IMG/VR virus record: IMGVR_UViG_3300030329_002034
Location: 1-39,564 of that record
Reading direction: 5' to 3' (one strand)
Origin: a virus
Length of the DNA stretch: 39,564 nt
The translations under genes were made by a program, and so were the position numbers. The notes below the pieces were generated by a model. That model searched no databases, had not been told where the DNA came from, and was given only the letters and a program-made list of their open reading frames with translations. This document shows positions 39,304 through 39,564 of this stretch, piece after piece. Positions within the stretch are counted from its first letter, which is position 1; each line of letters begins with the position of its first letter.

Positions 39304-39528
39304 TTATCTGTTTCTATCACTTAGAGGCGGAGGTGGATATCTTCCACAATGCACGCAAGGTACTCTCTGATATATCGTACTAGACAAGCTCGTATATCTA
39401 CTGACATCTTCCGAGAGACTTTCAATCTCACGTATCACAGCCTTCTGTAACCATGCTCGGTGTACTAGATTGAGTATGAAGATTGTTGCCGACACAAAGC
39501 CGACTGCGATAAGTATATAGTCTTGCAT
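39304..39528 (-). CDS. small membrane protein, holin candidate
   Basis: 74 residues. One N-terminal membrane segment (ILIAVGFVSATIFILNLVH, residues 5-23), followed by a charged helix (LQKAVIREIESLSEDVSRY) and a tail with CVHCGRYPPPPLSDRNR that holds a CxxC. Single-segment, C-terminal-cytoplasm layout fits some holins and spanin-like or tail-anchored phage proteins. It is on the late strand and, if the window is circular, follows the tail fibre cluster by a 44-codon gene, the common place for lysis genes. The ribosome binding site is weak (AAGG). No endolysin was found near it. Confidence 0.55.
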   Translation of the reverse strand: MQDYILIAVGFVSATIFILNLVHRAWLQKAVIREIESLSEDVSRYTSLSSTIYQRVPCVHCGRYPPPPLSDRNR

Positions 39529-39564
39529 GACTATTGAACCTTAATCGGTTTCTCCACAGTTCCA

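Overview
The window reads as a small tailed phage (Caudoviricetes) of a bacterium, probably short-tailed. It has a late block on the minus strand (1-25650: terminase large subunit, portal, scaffold, capsid, tail and fibre genes) and an early/replication block on the plus strand (26256-39230). The host is taken as bacterial because genes carry AGGAG-type ribosome binding sites and three transcription starts have sigma70-like promoters. The A+T-rich composition, the GALTGNVTGNVSG-type fibre repeats and the glycine-rich adhesin resemble marine bacterioplankton phages, but the host cannot be named. No integrase, tRNA, CRISPR or insertion sequence was seen.

Late block, in transcription order (high to low coordinate): terminase large subunit, portal, two unknown virion-type genes, a 3500-codon gene that fills about a quarter of the window, scaffold-like protein, major capsid protein, unknown 129 aa, then (behind its own promoter at 7628-7656) a decoration-like protein, head-tail/tail genes, a propeller-like tail protein, a fibre and a glycine-rich tip protein. 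Most of these genes touch or overlap by one base, so this is a tightly coupled operon. The truncated minus-strand gene at 1-111 stays open across the junction and stops at 39541 if the two ends are joined. That stop lies 12 bases before a small membrane-protein gene (39304-39528), so the window is probably one complete, circularly mapped genome.

The divergent control region (25651-26255) holds the late promoter, four evenly spaced G5 tracts, a 41-base hairpin, a 12-base palindrome and a roughly 60-base bidirectional terminator-like palindrome. It is the best candidate for an origin or control locus.

From 26256 to about 27111 the plus strand is unlike the rest. It has higher G+C, very small genes, and an unbroken series of short perfect hairpins, each with a different stem and mostly 2-4 base loops. 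The hairpins run through the 112-codon gene and on past its stop codon. This dense hairpin array is the most unusual signal in the window. Between the early genes lie long imperfect hairpins without U tracts, resembling RNase III processing sites.

The rest of the early block encodes small unknown proteins, a terminase small subunit on the opposite strand (28729-29205) far from its partner, a structured noncoding stretch with a strong promoter (29250-29535), a MoxR/CobS-like AAA ATPase with a VWA partner and a third gene of unknown function, a recombination protein, a primase-polymerase/helicase fusion, a PD-(D/E)XK resolvase-like nuclease, a small zinc-binding protein and a DNA methyltransferase. 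A terminator closes the block at 39237-39300. No DNA polymerase of family A, B or C and no recognisable endolysin were found.
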